Positions 15,963-24,429 are shown, counted from the first letter of the stretch. The stretch is DNA of 63,918 nucleotides from an uncultured Oscillospiraceae bacterium (GCA_934513685.1 CAKSWY010000015.1:1-63918), one strand, 5' to 3'. A program made the numbers and translations. Notes: generated from the sequence alone by a model not told the origin.

Positions 15963-17324
15963 ATGGAAGCTGCAACAAAAGAAAGCCGCCCGCTGTTTAC
16001 AAACCAACAGCTTTGGGCGCTGATCGTGCCTCTGCTCATCGAGCAGCTGCTGGCGGTGGCCGTGGGCATGGCCGATACCATGATGGTCTCCCAGGCGGGC
16101 GAGGCGGCGGTGTCCGGCGTGTCGCTGGTGGATATGATCAACAACCTGATCATTTACCTGTTTTCGGCGCTGGCCACCGGCGGCGCGGTGGTTACAAGCC
16201 AGTTCATCGGGGCCCGGCGCACTCGGGAAGCCGGTGATTCGGCGGGCCAGCTGGTGCTGCTGAGTCTGCTCAGCGGTTTGGGCATTCTGGCCTTCTGCCT
16301 GCTGTGCGGCCGCCCGGTGATGCGGCTGTTCTTCGGTTCCATCACCGAGGACGTGATGGAGGCAGGCCTGCTGTATCTGCGCATTACGGCGGTGTCCTAC
16401 CCGTTCCTGGCGCTGTACAACGCGGGCGCGGCACTGTTCCGAAGCGTGGGCAACAGCGGCATCAGCATGCGGGTGAGCATTGTGATGAACATCATCAACA
16501 TCGTGGGCAACGCCATCGGTGTGCTGGTGCTGCACCTGGGCGTGGCGGGCGTGGCCCTGCCCACCCTCATCAGCCGGGCCGTGGCGGCGTTTCTCATCCT
16601 GCGGGCGGCCGAGCACGGGGCCGGCCCGGTGCAGCTGCACCTGCGCGGCCTGCGGCTGCAGGGGCACATGGTGCGGCGCATTCTGGAGATCGGCGTGCCC
16701 AGCGCCGTGGAGAACGGCCTGTTCCAGCTGGGCCGCCTGCTGGTGGTGAGCATCATCGCCACCTTCGGCACGGCGCAGATCGCCGCCAACGCGGTGGCCA
16801 ACAACCTGGACGGCATGGCCATTCTGGGCGGGCAGGCGCTGGGCTTGGCCACCATCACGGTGGTGGGCCAGTGCGTGGGCGCGGGCGATTACGCCCAGGC
16901 CCGCCGCTACAACCGCAAGCTGATGCTCATCTCCTGGCTGCTCATTGCGGCCTCGGTGGCGGCCATTCTGACCAGCCTGCCGCTGCTGCTGAACCTGTAC
17001 AACATCTCGGACGAAGCCCGGGTGCTCTCGGCCCAGCTGGTGCGGCTGCACAACATTCCGGCCATTGCGCTGTGGTGCCTGTCCTTCACGCTGCCCAACA
17101 CCCTGCGGGCCGCAGGCGATGCCCGGTTTACCATGGTGGTATCCATTGTGTCCATGGCGGTGTTCCGCATTGGCTTCAGCGTGGTGCTGGGCATCTGGAT
17201 GGGCCTGGGCGCCATCGGCGTGTGGATCGCCATGGACATCGACTGGGTGTGCCGTGTGATCTGCTTTGTGGCCCGGTACTTCTCCGGCGCCTGGACGAGA
17301 AAATACCAGAACTATCAGGCGTAA
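15963..17324 (+). CDS. MATE-family efflux transporter
   Basis: 453 residues, about twelve helices. LIVPLLIEQLLAVAVGMADT is the MATE N-terminal signature, and A-L-Y-N-A-G-A-A-L-F-R-S-V-G-N is the repeat-half motif. It is not closely similar to the MATE protein at 6034, which belongs to a different branch (PLFGSIVFQQLYNIADS). Monocistronic: its own promoter before, its own terminator after. Cargo unknown. Confidence 0.92.
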   Translation: MEAATKESRPLFTNQQLWALIVPLLIEQLLAVAVGMADTMMVSQAGEAAVSGVSLVDMINNLIIYLFSALATGGAVVTSQFIGARRTREAGDSAGQLVLLSLLSGLGILAFCLLCGRPVMRLFFGSITEDVMEAGLLYLRITAVSYPFLALYNAGAALFRSVGNSGISMRVSIVMNIINIVGNAIGVLVLHLGVAGVALPTLISRAVAAFLILRAAEHGAGPVQLHLRGLRLQGHMVRRILEIGVPSAVENGLFQLGRLLVVSIIATFGTAQIAANAVANNLDGMAILGGQALGLATITVVGQCVGAGDYAQARRYNRKLMLISWLLIAASVAAILTSLPLLLNLYNISDEARVLSAQLVRLHNIPAIALWCLSFTLPNTLRAAGDARFTMVVSIVSMAVFRIGFSVVLGIWMGLGAIGVWIAMDIDWVCRVICFVARYFSGAWTRKYQNYQA

Positions 17325-17340
17325 GCCGGTTTCGGCAAAG

Positions 17341-17366
17341 AAAAGCCCTCTTCGGAGGGCTTTTTT
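17341..17366 (+). terminator. Terminator of the second MATE gene
   Basis: AAAGCCCTC-TTCG-GAGGGCTTTTTT, a 9-bp stem with a stable TTCG loop. Confidence 0.93.
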
Positions 17367-17454
17367 CGTTGCCCGGTTGCCCGCGCCGCGGCGGAATGAT
17401 ATGATGGGGGCAGAGCAGGGCGGCACCGCCGCCGGAAATGAGAGGACGCGAAAC

Positions 17455-18210
17455 ATGAAGCTGATCAGCTGGAACGTAAACGGCCTGCGGGCCTGTGTGG
17501 GCAAGGGCTTTCTGGACGCCTTTGCCGAATTTGGTGCGGACGCGGTCTGCCTGCAGGAGACAAAACTGCAGCAGGGGCAGATCGACCTGAATCTGGAGGG
17601 GTATCAGCAGTACTGGAACTATGCGGAGAAGAAGGGATATTCCGGCACGGCCTGCTTTACCCGGCAGCCGCCGCTGGCCGTGCGCCTGGGCATCGGCAAA
17701 GAGGAGCACAGCCATGAGGGCCGTGCCATCACGCTGGAATTTCCGCAGCTGTATCTGGTGAACCTGTATGTGCCCAATGCGCAGGAGGGCCTGGCCCGCA
17801 TTGACTACCGGATGCAGTGGGAGGATGACCTGCGCGCCTACGTTCAGGCGCTGGACGCGGAAAAGCCGGTGGTGATCTGCGGCGATTTCAACGTGGCGGC
17901 TGAAGAAATCGACCTGAAAAATCCCAAGAGCAACCGGGGCAACGCCGGATTTTCGGACCAGGAGCGGGACTGCTTCCGCCGTCTGCTGGCCGCCGGCTTT
18001 GCCGACAGCTTCCGCCGCCTGTACCCGGACCGCACCGGGGCGTACAGTTGGTGGAGCTACCGCTTCAAGGCGCGGCAGAACAATGCGGGATGGCGCATTG
18101 ATTATTTTCTGGTGAGCGAGCGGCTTATGCCCCATGTGAAGGACAGCTTTATCCTGCCGCAGGTGATGGGCAGCGACCATTGCCCGGTGGGGCTGGAGCT
18201 GGATATTTGA
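17455..18210 (+). CDS. xth: Exodeoxyribonuclease III
   Basis: 251 residues, the standard ExoA/Xth length. Motifs in order: SWNVNGLRA, C-L-Q-E-T-K-L (metal Glu), LYVPNAQ, GDFNVAAEEIDL (catalytic Asp and Asn), S-W-W-S-Y-R, W-R-I-D-Y, and SDHCPV (catalytic His). It acts as an AP endonuclease and 3'-repair exonuclease in base-excision repair. The start at MKLISWN is fixed by homology, and AGAGGA precedes it. A longer reading overlaps the MATE gene and is not used. Confidence 0.95.
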   Translation: MKLISWNVNGLRACVGKGFLDAFAEFGADAVCLQETKLQQGQIDLNLEGYQQYWNYAEKKGYSGTACFTRQPPLAVRLGIGKEEHSHEGRAITLEFPQLYLVNLYVPNAQEGLARIDYRMQWEDDLRAYVQALDAEKPVVICGDFNVAAEEIDLKNPKSNRGNAGFSDQERDCFRRLLAAGFADSFRRLYPDRTGAYSWWSYRFKARQNNAGWRIDYFLVSERLMPHVKDSFILPQVMGSDHCPVGLELDI

Positions 18211-18334
18211 AACATCCTACAAATAGACAGCCCGGCGGGAAAACCGGCCGCCGCCCCCGAAAATTGCCCAAAAGACGTGGGATGTCTAAATTTACACACA
18301 TTCGGATTTGTTGTGAAAAATAACCAGAAATACA

Positions 18335-18363
18335 TTGACTTACATTTAACAATATGAGATAAT
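18335..18363 (+). promoter_or_regulatory. Promoter of pckA
   Basis: TTGACT, 17-base spacer, GATAAT, in an AT-rich stretch. The predicted start near 18370 leaves a leader of about 190 bases before pckA. Confidence 0.8.
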
Positions 18364-18370
18364 AAAACCA

Positions 18371-18418
18371 AATCGGAGAACGGCGGCCGAAAAAGCGGCT
18401 GCCACACATCCGCCGATT
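18371..18418 (+). promoter_or_regulatory. 5'-terminal structured leader of pckA
   Basis: AATCGG and CCGATT close an outer stem starting at the predicted +1; within it GGCGGCCG and CGGCTGCC form an inner stem. The rest of the leader to 18540 includes a further GGGC-AT-TGCCC hairpin at about 18478-18490. A 5' hairpin could stabilise the abundant mRNA; a riboswitch is possible but no known class is recognised. Confidence 0.45.
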
Positions 18419-18559
18419 CAAAAGGCCAAAACCCCTTGTTACCAAAGGCGGGAACCGCACGATGGGCGCAGAACCTTCCGGGCATTGCCCGGTGTGCAGC
18501 GTGTGCGAAGCCACGCCAAATCACCTGATACCAGGGAATTTTTAGGAGGTAGTAAGAGT

Positions 18560-20149
18560 ATGGAAACCTATGGCATCGAAAAGCTGGGCATCATCGGCCC
18601 CAAGGCTGTTTACCGCAACCTGACCCCCGCACAGCTCACCGAGCACGCCCTGCGCCGCGGCGAGGGCACCCTGAGCAACACCGGCGCGCTGGTGGTGACC
18701 ACCGGCAAGTACACCGGCCGCTCTCCTAACGACAAATTTATTGTGGACACCGAGGGCGTGCACAACGAAATCGCCTGGGGCAAGGTGAACCGCCCCATCA
18801 GCCGCGAGAAGTTCAACGCCATCAAGAGCAAGGTTGCTGCGTACCTGCAGGGCCGCGAGGTGTTCATTTTTGATGGCTTCGCCGGTGCAGACAAGAAGTA
18901 CACCAAGAAGTTCCGCATTGTGAACGAGCTGGCCAGCCAGAATATGTTCATCCATCAGCTGCTCATCCGCCCCACCGCCGAGGAGCTGGCGGCTTACGGC
19001 GAGCCTGACTACACCATGCTGGTGGCCCCCGGCTTCAAGTGCGACCCTGAGGTGGACGGCGTGAACAGCGAAGCCGCCATCATGATCGACTACGAGGCCC
19101 ACATGATCGTCATCTGCGGCAGCCAGTACGCCGGTGAGATTAAGAAGAGCGTGTTCTCCACCATGAACTACGTGATGACCAAGCAGAACGTGCTGCCCAT
19201 GCACTGCTCGGCCAACATGGACCCCGAGACCCATGAGACCGCCGTGTTCTTCGGCCTGTCCGGCACCGGCAAGACCACCCTGTCTGCCGACCCCGCCCGC
19301 AAGCTGATCGGCGATGACGAGCATGGCTGGAGCCCCGACGGCGTGTTCAACTTTGAGGGCGGCTGCTATGCCAAGTGCATCAACCTGTCCGCTGAGAACG
19401 AGCCGGACATCTACAACGCCATCAAGTTCGGCGCCCTGGTCGAGAACGTGATCATGGACCCCGAGACCCGCGAGTTTGACTTCAACGACGGCAGCCTGAC
19501 CGAGAACACCCGTGTGGGCTACCCCGTGGAGTACATCAAGAACAGCGCCATCCCCGGCGTGGGCGGCATTCCCAAGGTGGTCATCTTCCTGACCGCCGAT
19601 GCCTTCGGCGTGCTGCCTCCCATCAGCCGCCTGAGCAAGGAAGCGGCCATGTACCACTTCGTCACCGGCTTCACCAGCAAGCTGGCGGGCACCGAGCGCG
19701 GCGTCACCGAGCCTCAGCCCACCTTCTCCACCCTGTTCGGCGAGCCCTTCATGCCCATGGACCCCAACGTCTATGCGCAGATGCTGGGTGAGAAGCTGGA
19801 GAAGTACGGCACCAAGGTCTATCTGGTGAACACCGGCTGGGCCGGCGGCAGCGCAGCGGCCGGCGCAAAGCGCATGAAGCTGAGCTACACCCGCGCCATG
19901 GTTACCGCCGCTTTGAACGGCAGCTTCGACAACGTCGAGTTCAAGCATCACGATGTGTTCAACGTGGATTATCCCACCAGCTGCCCCGGCGTGCCCGACG
20001 AGAAGCTGGATGCCCGCGGCATGTGGGCGGATAAGGCTGCTTACGACGAGCAGGCCAACAAGCTGGCCGCCATGTTCCAGGAGAACTTCGCCAAGAAGTA
20101 CCCCAATATGCCCGCCGACATCGTGGCTGCCGGCCCCAAGGCCAAGTAA
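18560..20149 (+). CDS. pckA: Phosphoenolpyruvate carboxykinase (ATP)
   Basis: 529 residues behind TAGGAGG. The GKYTGRSPNDKF substrate motif, the kinase-1a P-loop FGLSGTGKTTLSAD at about residue 232, the metal-binding LIGDDEHGW, and the adenine-binding R-V-x-Y-P region are all present. It interconverts oxaloacetate + ATP with PEP + CO2 + ADP. In fermenting Clostridia it usually runs in the PEP-carboxylating direction, conserving ATP. Frequent C-ending codons and a strong promoter suggest high expression. Monocistronic with its own terminator. Confidence 0.96.
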   Translation: METYGIEKLGIIGPKAVYRNLTPAQLTEHALRRGEGTLSNTGALVVTTGKYTGRSPNDKFIVDTEGVHNEIAWGKVNRPISREKFNAIKSKVAAYLQGREVFIFDGFAGADKKYTKKFRIVNELASQNMFIHQLLIRPTAEELAAYGEPDYTMLVAPGFKCDPEVDGVNSEAAIMIDYEAHMIVICGSQYAGEIKKSVFSTMNYVMTKQNVLPMHCSANMDPETHETAVFFGLSGTGKTTLSADPARKLIGDDEHGWSPDGVFNFEGGCYAKCINLSAENEPDIYNAIKFGALVENVIMDPETREFDFNDGSLTENTRVGYPVEYIKNSAIPGVGGIPKVVIFLTADAFGVLPPISRLSKEAAMYHFVTGFTSKLAGTERGVTEPQPTFSTLFGEPFMPMDPNVYAQMLGEKLEKYGTKVYLVNTGWAGGSAAAGAKRMKLSYTRAMVTAALNGSFDNVEFKHHDVFNVDYPTSCPGVPDEKLDARGMWADKAAYDEQANKLAAMFQENFAKKYPNMPADIVAAGPKAK

Positions 20150-20197
20150 AAACGGCTTTGAGCGCTTTAAGCTGAATTAGAGCTGAATCAGAAGTGA

Positions 20198-20233
20198 AGT
20201 CCCCCGCAGAGCTTGCTCTGCGGGGGACTTTTT
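20198..20233 (+). terminator. Terminator of pckA
   Basis: AGTCCCCCGCAGAGC-TT-GCTCTGCGGGGGACT, a 15-bp stem followed by T5. Confidence 0.95.
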
Positions 20234-20288
20234 GCGTGTGGGAAAGGCTGAAGCTTGCGGGGAGAGCTTGTGGTTCGCGGCGGTAGAG

Positions 20289-20310
20289 CCTTCCCCTCGA
20301 GGGGAAGCCT
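20289..20310 (+). repeat. Core-only copy of the dispersed palindrome
   Basis: GCCTTCCCCTCGAGGGGAAG matches the terminal palindrome of the repeat family without the CCACCTCATC arm. A partial further TTCCCCC copy lies about 25 bases downstream. Confidence 0.6.
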
Positions 20311-20469
20311 GAAACTCGCGGGGCAAAGCCTTCCCCCAAAAAACACCGTCAACTCGCGCTCACGGGAGAAAGGATGGCTTGCCCCCATTTAAAGCAAACA
20401 CGGGCTATGAAAAAACCGGGATCGGTGGTACAATGCAGAAAAAGAAATCAGCGGAAAGGAGGACAAACT

Positions 20470-21876
20470 GTGCAGAAACAGAAGGCTCCAATCCCCATTC
20501 CGGCCCCGGTGTGCGGCATCATCGGGCGGCTGAACCGCGCCGGTTATGAGGCCTGGGCGGTGGGCGGCTGCGTGCGGGACAGTCTGCTTGGCCGGACGCC
20601 CCACGATTGGGATCTGTGCACCAGCGCCCTGCCTGAGCAGGTGGCCCAGGTGTTCCGGGGCGAGCGGCTGCTGCCCACCGGCCTCGCCCACGGCACCCAG
20701 ACCCTGATGGAGGAGGGCAGCCCCTACGAGATCACCACCTACCGGGTGGAGCTTGGGTACAGCGACGGCCGCCACCCGGACGCGGTGGCCTTTACCCCCA
20801 GCCTGACGGAGGACCTGGCCCGGCGGGATTTTACGGTGAACGCCATGGCCTGCCATCCCACACTGGGGCTGGCGGACCCGTTCGGCGGGCAGGCCGACCT
20901 GCAGGCGGGCGTTCTGCGGGCGGTGGGAGACCCGGAGCAGCGCTTTTCGGAGGATGCCCTGCGCATTCTGCGGGCGCTTCGCTTCGCCGCCGTGTACGGC
21001 CTTACAGTGGAAGAGCACACTGCCCGGGCCGCCCGGACGCTGGCCCCACGGCTGGCGCTGGTGAGCCGGGAACGGGTGACCCAGGAGCTTTGGAAGCTGC
21101 TGGCCGCGCCGGATGGGGTCGCCGCGGCCCGGGTGCTGCGGCAATTCCCGGAAGTGGTGCGGGAAATTCTGCCGGAGCTGGCCCCCTGCATGGGCTTTGA
21201 CCAGCACAGCGCCTGGCACCAGTACGATGTGTGGGAGCACCAGCTGCACGCTCTGGAGGCGGTGCAGGTCAACACCCCGGAAGAGCTGCCGCTGCTGCGG
21301 CTGGCGGCGCTGATCCACGACATTGGTAAGCCGGAGACCTTTCAGCTGGGGCCGGACGGGCAGGGCCATTTTTATGGCCACGGCAAGGCAGGGGCAGCAC
21401 TGGCACAGGAGATGCTCACCCGGCGGCTGCGGCTGCCCATCCAGACCCGCCAACGGGTGGTGCTTCTGGTGGAGCGGCACGACGTCCCCCTGCCGCCCAC
21501 CCCAAAAGTGGTGCGGCGCGCTCTGGCGGAGCTTGGACCACAGGCGGCCGGCCAGCTGGCGGCGGTGCATCTGGCCGACCTGCAGGCCCACGACCTGACC
21601 GGGCGCAACGGTGAGCGGCTGCGGGGCTTTTTGGCCGAGACCCGGGAATTTGCCGCCCTGCTGGAGGAGGAGACCCGGCGGGGGGCCTGTGTTTCGCTGA
21701 AGGATCTGGCCGTGAACGGGGCGGACCTGATAAAGCTGGGTTACGCCCCCGGCCCGGCACTGGGTGCGGCCCTGAACGGCCTGCTGGCCCGGGTTGTGGA
21801 CGGCAGCCTGGAAAACCGGCGTGAGGCGCTTCTGGCGGAGGCTGAGAAGATGAAAAGTGCGGGGGCAATGCAGTGA
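20470..21876 (+). CDS. cca: CCA tRNA nucleotidyltransferase (class II, with HD domain)
   Basis: 468 residues from the GTG at 20470, directly behind AAAGGAGG; earlier ATGs lack this. The class II nucleotidyltransferase core shows G-G-C-V-R-D-S-L-L-G, the metal pair in HDWDLC, RRDFTVNAMA, and the B/A-selecting segment 'EDALRILRALRFA'. The middle and end carry an HD domain (L-I-H-D-I-G-K-P). Adds or repairs the 3' CCA of tRNA. The HD part may give phosphohydrolase activity. A related poly(A) polymerase is possible but less likely in Firmicutes. Confidence 0.9.
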   Translation: MQKQKAPIPIPAPVCGIIGRLNRAGYEAWAVGGCVRDSLLGRTPHDWDLCTSALPEQVAQVFRGERLLPTGLAHGTQTLMEEGSPYEITTYRVELGYSDGRHPDAVAFTPSLTEDLARRDFTVNAMACHPTLGLADPFGGQADLQAGVLRAVGDPEQRFSEDALRILRALRFAAVYGLTVEEHTARAARTLAPRLALVSRERVTQELWKLLAAPDGVAAARVLRQFPEVVREILPELAPCMGFDQHSAWHQYDVWEHQLHALEAVQVNTPEELPLLRLAALIHDIGKPETFQLGPDGQGHFYGHGKAGAALAQEMLTRRLRLPIQTRQRVVLLVERHDVPLPPTPKVVRRALAELGPQAAGQLAAVHLADLQAHDLTGRNGERLRGFLAETREFAALLEEETRRGACVSLKDLAVNGADLIKLGYAPGPALGAALNGLLARVVDGSLENRREALLAEAEKMKSAGAMQ

Positions 21877-21877
21877 G

Positions 21878-21946
21878 GCGGAGCACGCGGTGCAGCCGTG
21901 GCGTTGTGGCAAAGAAGCAAGATGAAGTGCACGGCACTGCGAAAAA
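21878..21946 (+). repeat. Imperfect direct repeat, copy A
   Basis: GCGTTGTGGCAAAGAAGCAA followed by GATGAAGTGCACGGCACTGC matches the copy at 22402-22465 at most positions over about 60 bases. The two copies bracket the candidate RNA and one palindromic repeat. Confidence 0.6.
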
Positions 21947-21956
21947 ATAGCACAAC

Positions 21957-22013
21957 AAAAAAGCCAACCTGTGGGGGAGGGGGATCAAACCCGCCCGCGG
22001 TTGGCTTTTTCGT
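21957..22013. terminator. Bidirectional terminator after cca
   Basis: AAAAAGCCAACC / GGTTGGCTTTTT with further G/C pairing inside, T-runs on both strands. It ends cca on the plus strand and could end the minus-strand transcript from the promoter at 22225-22253. Confidence 0.85.
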
Positions 22014-22217
22014 ATTCGCCCGGCCACTGTTTGCGGATGGCCGGAAATTCGGGAACAAGCCCCGATGGAGGAAGGCAGCCCGACCCCGCCCAAAGGGGGG
22101 CTGCGAGGCAGCGGGGTGAAAGGAGAAACGCCCGACTGCCGGTTATGGCGGATCAGCAAAGCACCGGAGGCGATGCGCCGTCCATCCGGGAACCTGCGAG
22201 GTTAGCCTTTGCTAATC
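21957..22217 (-). ncRNA. Candidate structured RNA between a strong promoter and a terminator
   Basis: A consensus promoter fires leftward from about 22217 and the terminator at 21957 would end a transcript of about 260 bases with no credible reading frame. Internal stems are visible: AACCT/AGGTT, GGCG/CGCC, CCGGT/ACCGG, and CCGGCCA/TGGCCGG with an 11-base loop. The 5' part (GGCTAACC) can also pair with the 3' part (GGTTGGC), as in RNAs closed by end pairing such as 6S. No SRP, RNase P or tmRNA signature was found. Function unknown. Confidence 0.4.
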
Positions 22218-22224
22218 TGGCATT

Positions 22225-22253
22225 ATAATACCAGATCATGGGGCGGTTGTCAA
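22225..22253 (-). promoter_or_regulatory. Strong leftward promoter with no gene
   Basis: Minus-strand TTGACA, 17-base spacer, TATTAT (with TATAAT 3 bases on). The only near-perfect promoter in the 877-base gap between cca and bioY. Confidence 0.75.
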
Positions 22254-22351
22254 TGGCTAACTTGAAGTTTTTTTAAAAAACAAGAAAAAAGATAGGAAAA
22301 TAGGGATGTGCGGGCGGGATGCGGCGGGAAAAGCGGATGGCGGCGGCAAAA

Positions 22352-22402
22352 GACTTCCCCTTGAGGGGAAGGTGCATTGCGACATCAATGACGGATGAGG
22401 TG
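22352..22402 (-). repeat. Dispersed palindromic repeat, copy 4 (inverted)
   Basis: ACTTCCCCTTGAGGGGAAGG, then TGCATTGCGACATCAATGAC, then GGATGAGGTGG. Converges with copy 5 across about 85 bases, as copies 2 and 3 do. Confidence 0.85.
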
Positions 22403-22466
22403 GGGCGTGGAGCACTGCTGCAACGTTGTGGCAAAGCAGTAAAATAAAGTGCGCGACACTGCCGTG
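22402..22466 (+). repeat. Imperfect direct repeat, copy B
   Basis: AACGTTGTGGCAAAGCAGTA followed by AAATAAAGTGCGCGACACTGC, the partner of the copy at 21878-21946. It occupies the space between palindromic copies 4 and 5. Confidence 0.6.
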
Positions 22467-22488
22467 ATATTATGCCGGAGACAAGATT

Positions 22489-22537
22489 CCACCTCATCAG
22501 TCGGCTTGCGCCGACAGCTTCCCCTCGAGGGGAAGCC
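22489..22537 (+). repeat. Dispersed palindromic repeat, copy 5
   Basis: CCACCTCATCAGTCGGCTTG, then CGCCGACAGCTTCCCCTCGA and GGGGAAGCC. The closest match to copy 1. Confidence 0.85.
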
Positions 22538-22753
22538 GATGGCTCGGCCGAGAGCAGCACCTTTGCAGGCAAAAGCCTCCCCCTCGCGGCGCGGCGAAAA
22601 GCAACCCCTTCGCGGAAAAAGCTGCAGCGCCGCCGCCCGCCTGCCCTGAAAGCACGGCCGCGTTTTTACGCAAAAAAGCCCGCCCCACGGCCAAGGCGAA
22701 CGAGAAAGGCCGGTGGAGCGGGTGGAAACTGGCAATGAAAGGAAGGGGAAGGC

Positions 22754-23287
22754 TCAGGCAGCGGCCTTGTTCAGGCGGCTTTCCAGCGCCTTGGCCAGCA
22801 GCAGGGCGCACACGCCCTTGATCAGGTCGGGGATGACGAAGGGAGTTACGCACCAGGCCAGGCTGGTGGCCAGGTCGTTGCCGGACATGAACATGAACCA
22901 GGCGGTGCCGAAGGTGTAGCACACGGCCACGGCCAGAATCACGCCCACAAGGCGGGGCACAAAGCCCTTAAAGTGCTGGCACACCAGAGACAGCACCAGC
23001 GCCATCAGGGGATAGGCCACCAGATAGCCGCCGGTGGCGCCCAGCAGAACCTGCGGGCCGGACTTGAAGCCGGAGAAAACCGGCAGGCCGATGGCGCCAA
23101 TGGCAATGTATACCACCTGCGCGGCGAAGGCCCAGCCGGGGCGCAGCATGGCGCCGGTGAACAGCACTGCAAACACGGACAGGGTCAGGCTGATGGGGCC
23201 AATGGCGATGCTGAAGGGCGCAACCACGGCGGTGAGGGCGGCGCACAGGGCCGCCAAGACTAAATCATGGGTGTTGGTCTTTTTCAT
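22754..23287 (-). CDS. bioY: Biotin ECF transporter S component
   Basis: 177 residues, five to six helices. The pattern APFSIAIGPISLTLSVFAVL, the P-V-F-S-G-F-K-S-G loop with G-P-x-x-L-L-G-A-T-G-G-Y-L, and a C-terminal P-F-V-I-P-D-L-I-K segment are diagnostic of BioY. It binds biotin and is energised by the shared ECF module. It lies 80 bases after birA in the same direction, so ligand import and ligase/repressor are likely co-regulated. AGGAGA precedes the ATG. Confidence 0.95.
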   Translation of the reverse strand: MKKTNTHDLVLAALCAALTAVVAPFSIAIGPISLTLSVFAVLFTGAMLRPGWAFAAQVVYIAIGAIGLPVFSGFKSGPQVLLGATGGYLVAYPLMALVLSLVCQHFKGFVPRLVGVILAVAVCYTFGTAWFMFMSGNDLATSLAWCVTPFVIPDLIKGVCALLLAKALESRLNKAAA

Positions 23288-23367
23288 GTTCGGTTCTCCT
23301 CTGCGAAAAAATACAAAAACTGATAAAATGATGCGTTTCTACAAATTGGAATCAAGTTGAAGCCAAG

Positions 23368-24357
23368 TTACAGGCTGCCCGGGCTGGGGCGGGTGCTCAC
23401 CTCGCCGAAGCGCAGGGCCTTTTGCCCGCCGGTGGGCAGCTGAATCACCAGGCGGCCCTCGTCGTCAATGGCCAGGGCCTTGGCAATGTAGGGGTCGCCA
23501 TCGCCGGTGACGGTGAGCCAGTGGCCCACCACCAGACTGCGCTGCCGGTACTCGGGCAGGTAGTCGTGCCCAAAACCCAGGGCCAGCAGGTGTGCCGCAA
23601 TGGACGCTGCCAGCGCCGCCCGCCCGCAGGGGGACGGCCCGTTCGGGAACAGGCTGCCCGCAATGGAAGCCAGCTCCGGCCCGAACTGCTCGGGGGTAGT
23701 GGTCAGGTTGATGCCGATGCCCACCACCAGAAAGTCAATGCGGCCGCTCTCGAAGTCGGTGACAGCCTCAGTGAGGATGCCGCAGACCTTTTTGCCGCCG
23801 TAAAACAGGTCGTTTACCCATTTGATCGCCAGCGAACAGCGGGTCAGCTCCTCCACAGCTTGGCACACGGCCACGGCGGCGGCTCCGGTGGCGGTCAATG
23901 CGTCCGGGGCGGCCACGTCCGGCCGGAGAAGCAGTGAGAGGTACACGCCGCCCGGCGGGCTGACGAAGGTGCGGCCCAGGCGGCCGCGGCCCTGTTTCTG
24001 CCGCCCGGCCACCACCAGCGTACCGGTGGGGGCACCGGCCAGCCCAAGCCGCTTGGCGGCCATGTTGGTGGAGTCGATCTCCTCGTGAACCTCCACCAGG
24101 CCGATGGGGCAGCCGGGGGGCAGGGCGGCGCGCACCGCCTGCTCGGTGAGGGGGTCATTGCCCTCGGCCAGCCAGTAACCCTGGCCACTTGCCCCCTGAA
24201 TGGGGTAGCCGCGGTTCTGCAGCTCCCGGGCGGCCTTCCAGACGGCGGAGCGACTTACGCCCAGCTGCTGTGCCAGCGCCTGCCCGCTGAGGGGGCGGCC
24301 GCCGCACGAGGCCAGTGCCTGAAGCAGCGCCTGCTGGGTGCTGCCATGCTTGCCCAT
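23368..24357 (-). CDS. birA: Bifunctional biotin-protein ligase / biotin repressor
   Basis: 329 residues from MGKHGSTQQ behind GGAAGGAGG. An N-terminal helix-turn-helix (about 18-45, LSGQALAQQLGVSRSAVWKA) is followed by the ligase domain: EEIDSTN, GRQKQGRGRLGRTF (biotinyl-AMP loop), K-W-V-N-D-L, G-I-G-I-N, and a C-terminal SH3-like domain. It attaches biotin to carboxylases and, with the HTH, represses biotin genes. No biotin synthesis genes are near, so bioY and itself are the likely targets. Confidence 0.95.
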   Translation of the reverse strand: MGKHGSTQQALLQALASCGGRPLSGQALAQQLGVSRSAVWKAARELQNRGYPIQGASGQGYWLAEGNDPLTEQAVRAALPPGCPIGLVEVHEEIDSTNMAAKRLGLAGAPTGTLVVAGRQKQGRGRLGRTFVSPPGGVYLSLLLRPDVAAPDALTATGAAAVAVCQAVEELTRCSLAIKWVNDLFYGGKKVCGILTEAVTDFESGRIDFLVVGIGINLTTTPEQFGPELASIAGSLFPNGPSPCGRAALAASIAAHLLALGFGHDYLPEYRQRSLVVGHWLTVTGDGDPYIAKALAIDDEGRLVIQLPTGGQKALRFGEVSTRPSPGSL

Positions 24358-24400
24358 GGGCCCGCCTCCTTCCTGCGAACGTGTTCGGTCAACAGTGTCC

Positions 24401-24429
24401 AGTATAGTGGCCAAAGGGTGGACGGTCAA
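24401..24429 (-). promoter_or_regulatory. Promoter of birA-bioY
   Basis: Minus-strand TTGACC, 17-base spacer, TATACT, about 45 bases before the birA start. Confidence 0.75.

Noticed and set aside
15798..17504. A 568-residue minus-strand frame opposite the second MATE gene
   Set aside because: Same shadow character; it also runs through two terminators and a promoter.
21980..22005. GGTTTGATCCCC on the minus strand as the T arm of a tRNA
   Set aside because: No acceptor or anticodon stem can be built around it; it belongs to the terminator.
1541..22537. Repeats as a possible CRISPR array
   Set aside because: Copies are scattered, in both orientations and unevenly spaced; there is no spacer structure and no cas gene in the window.
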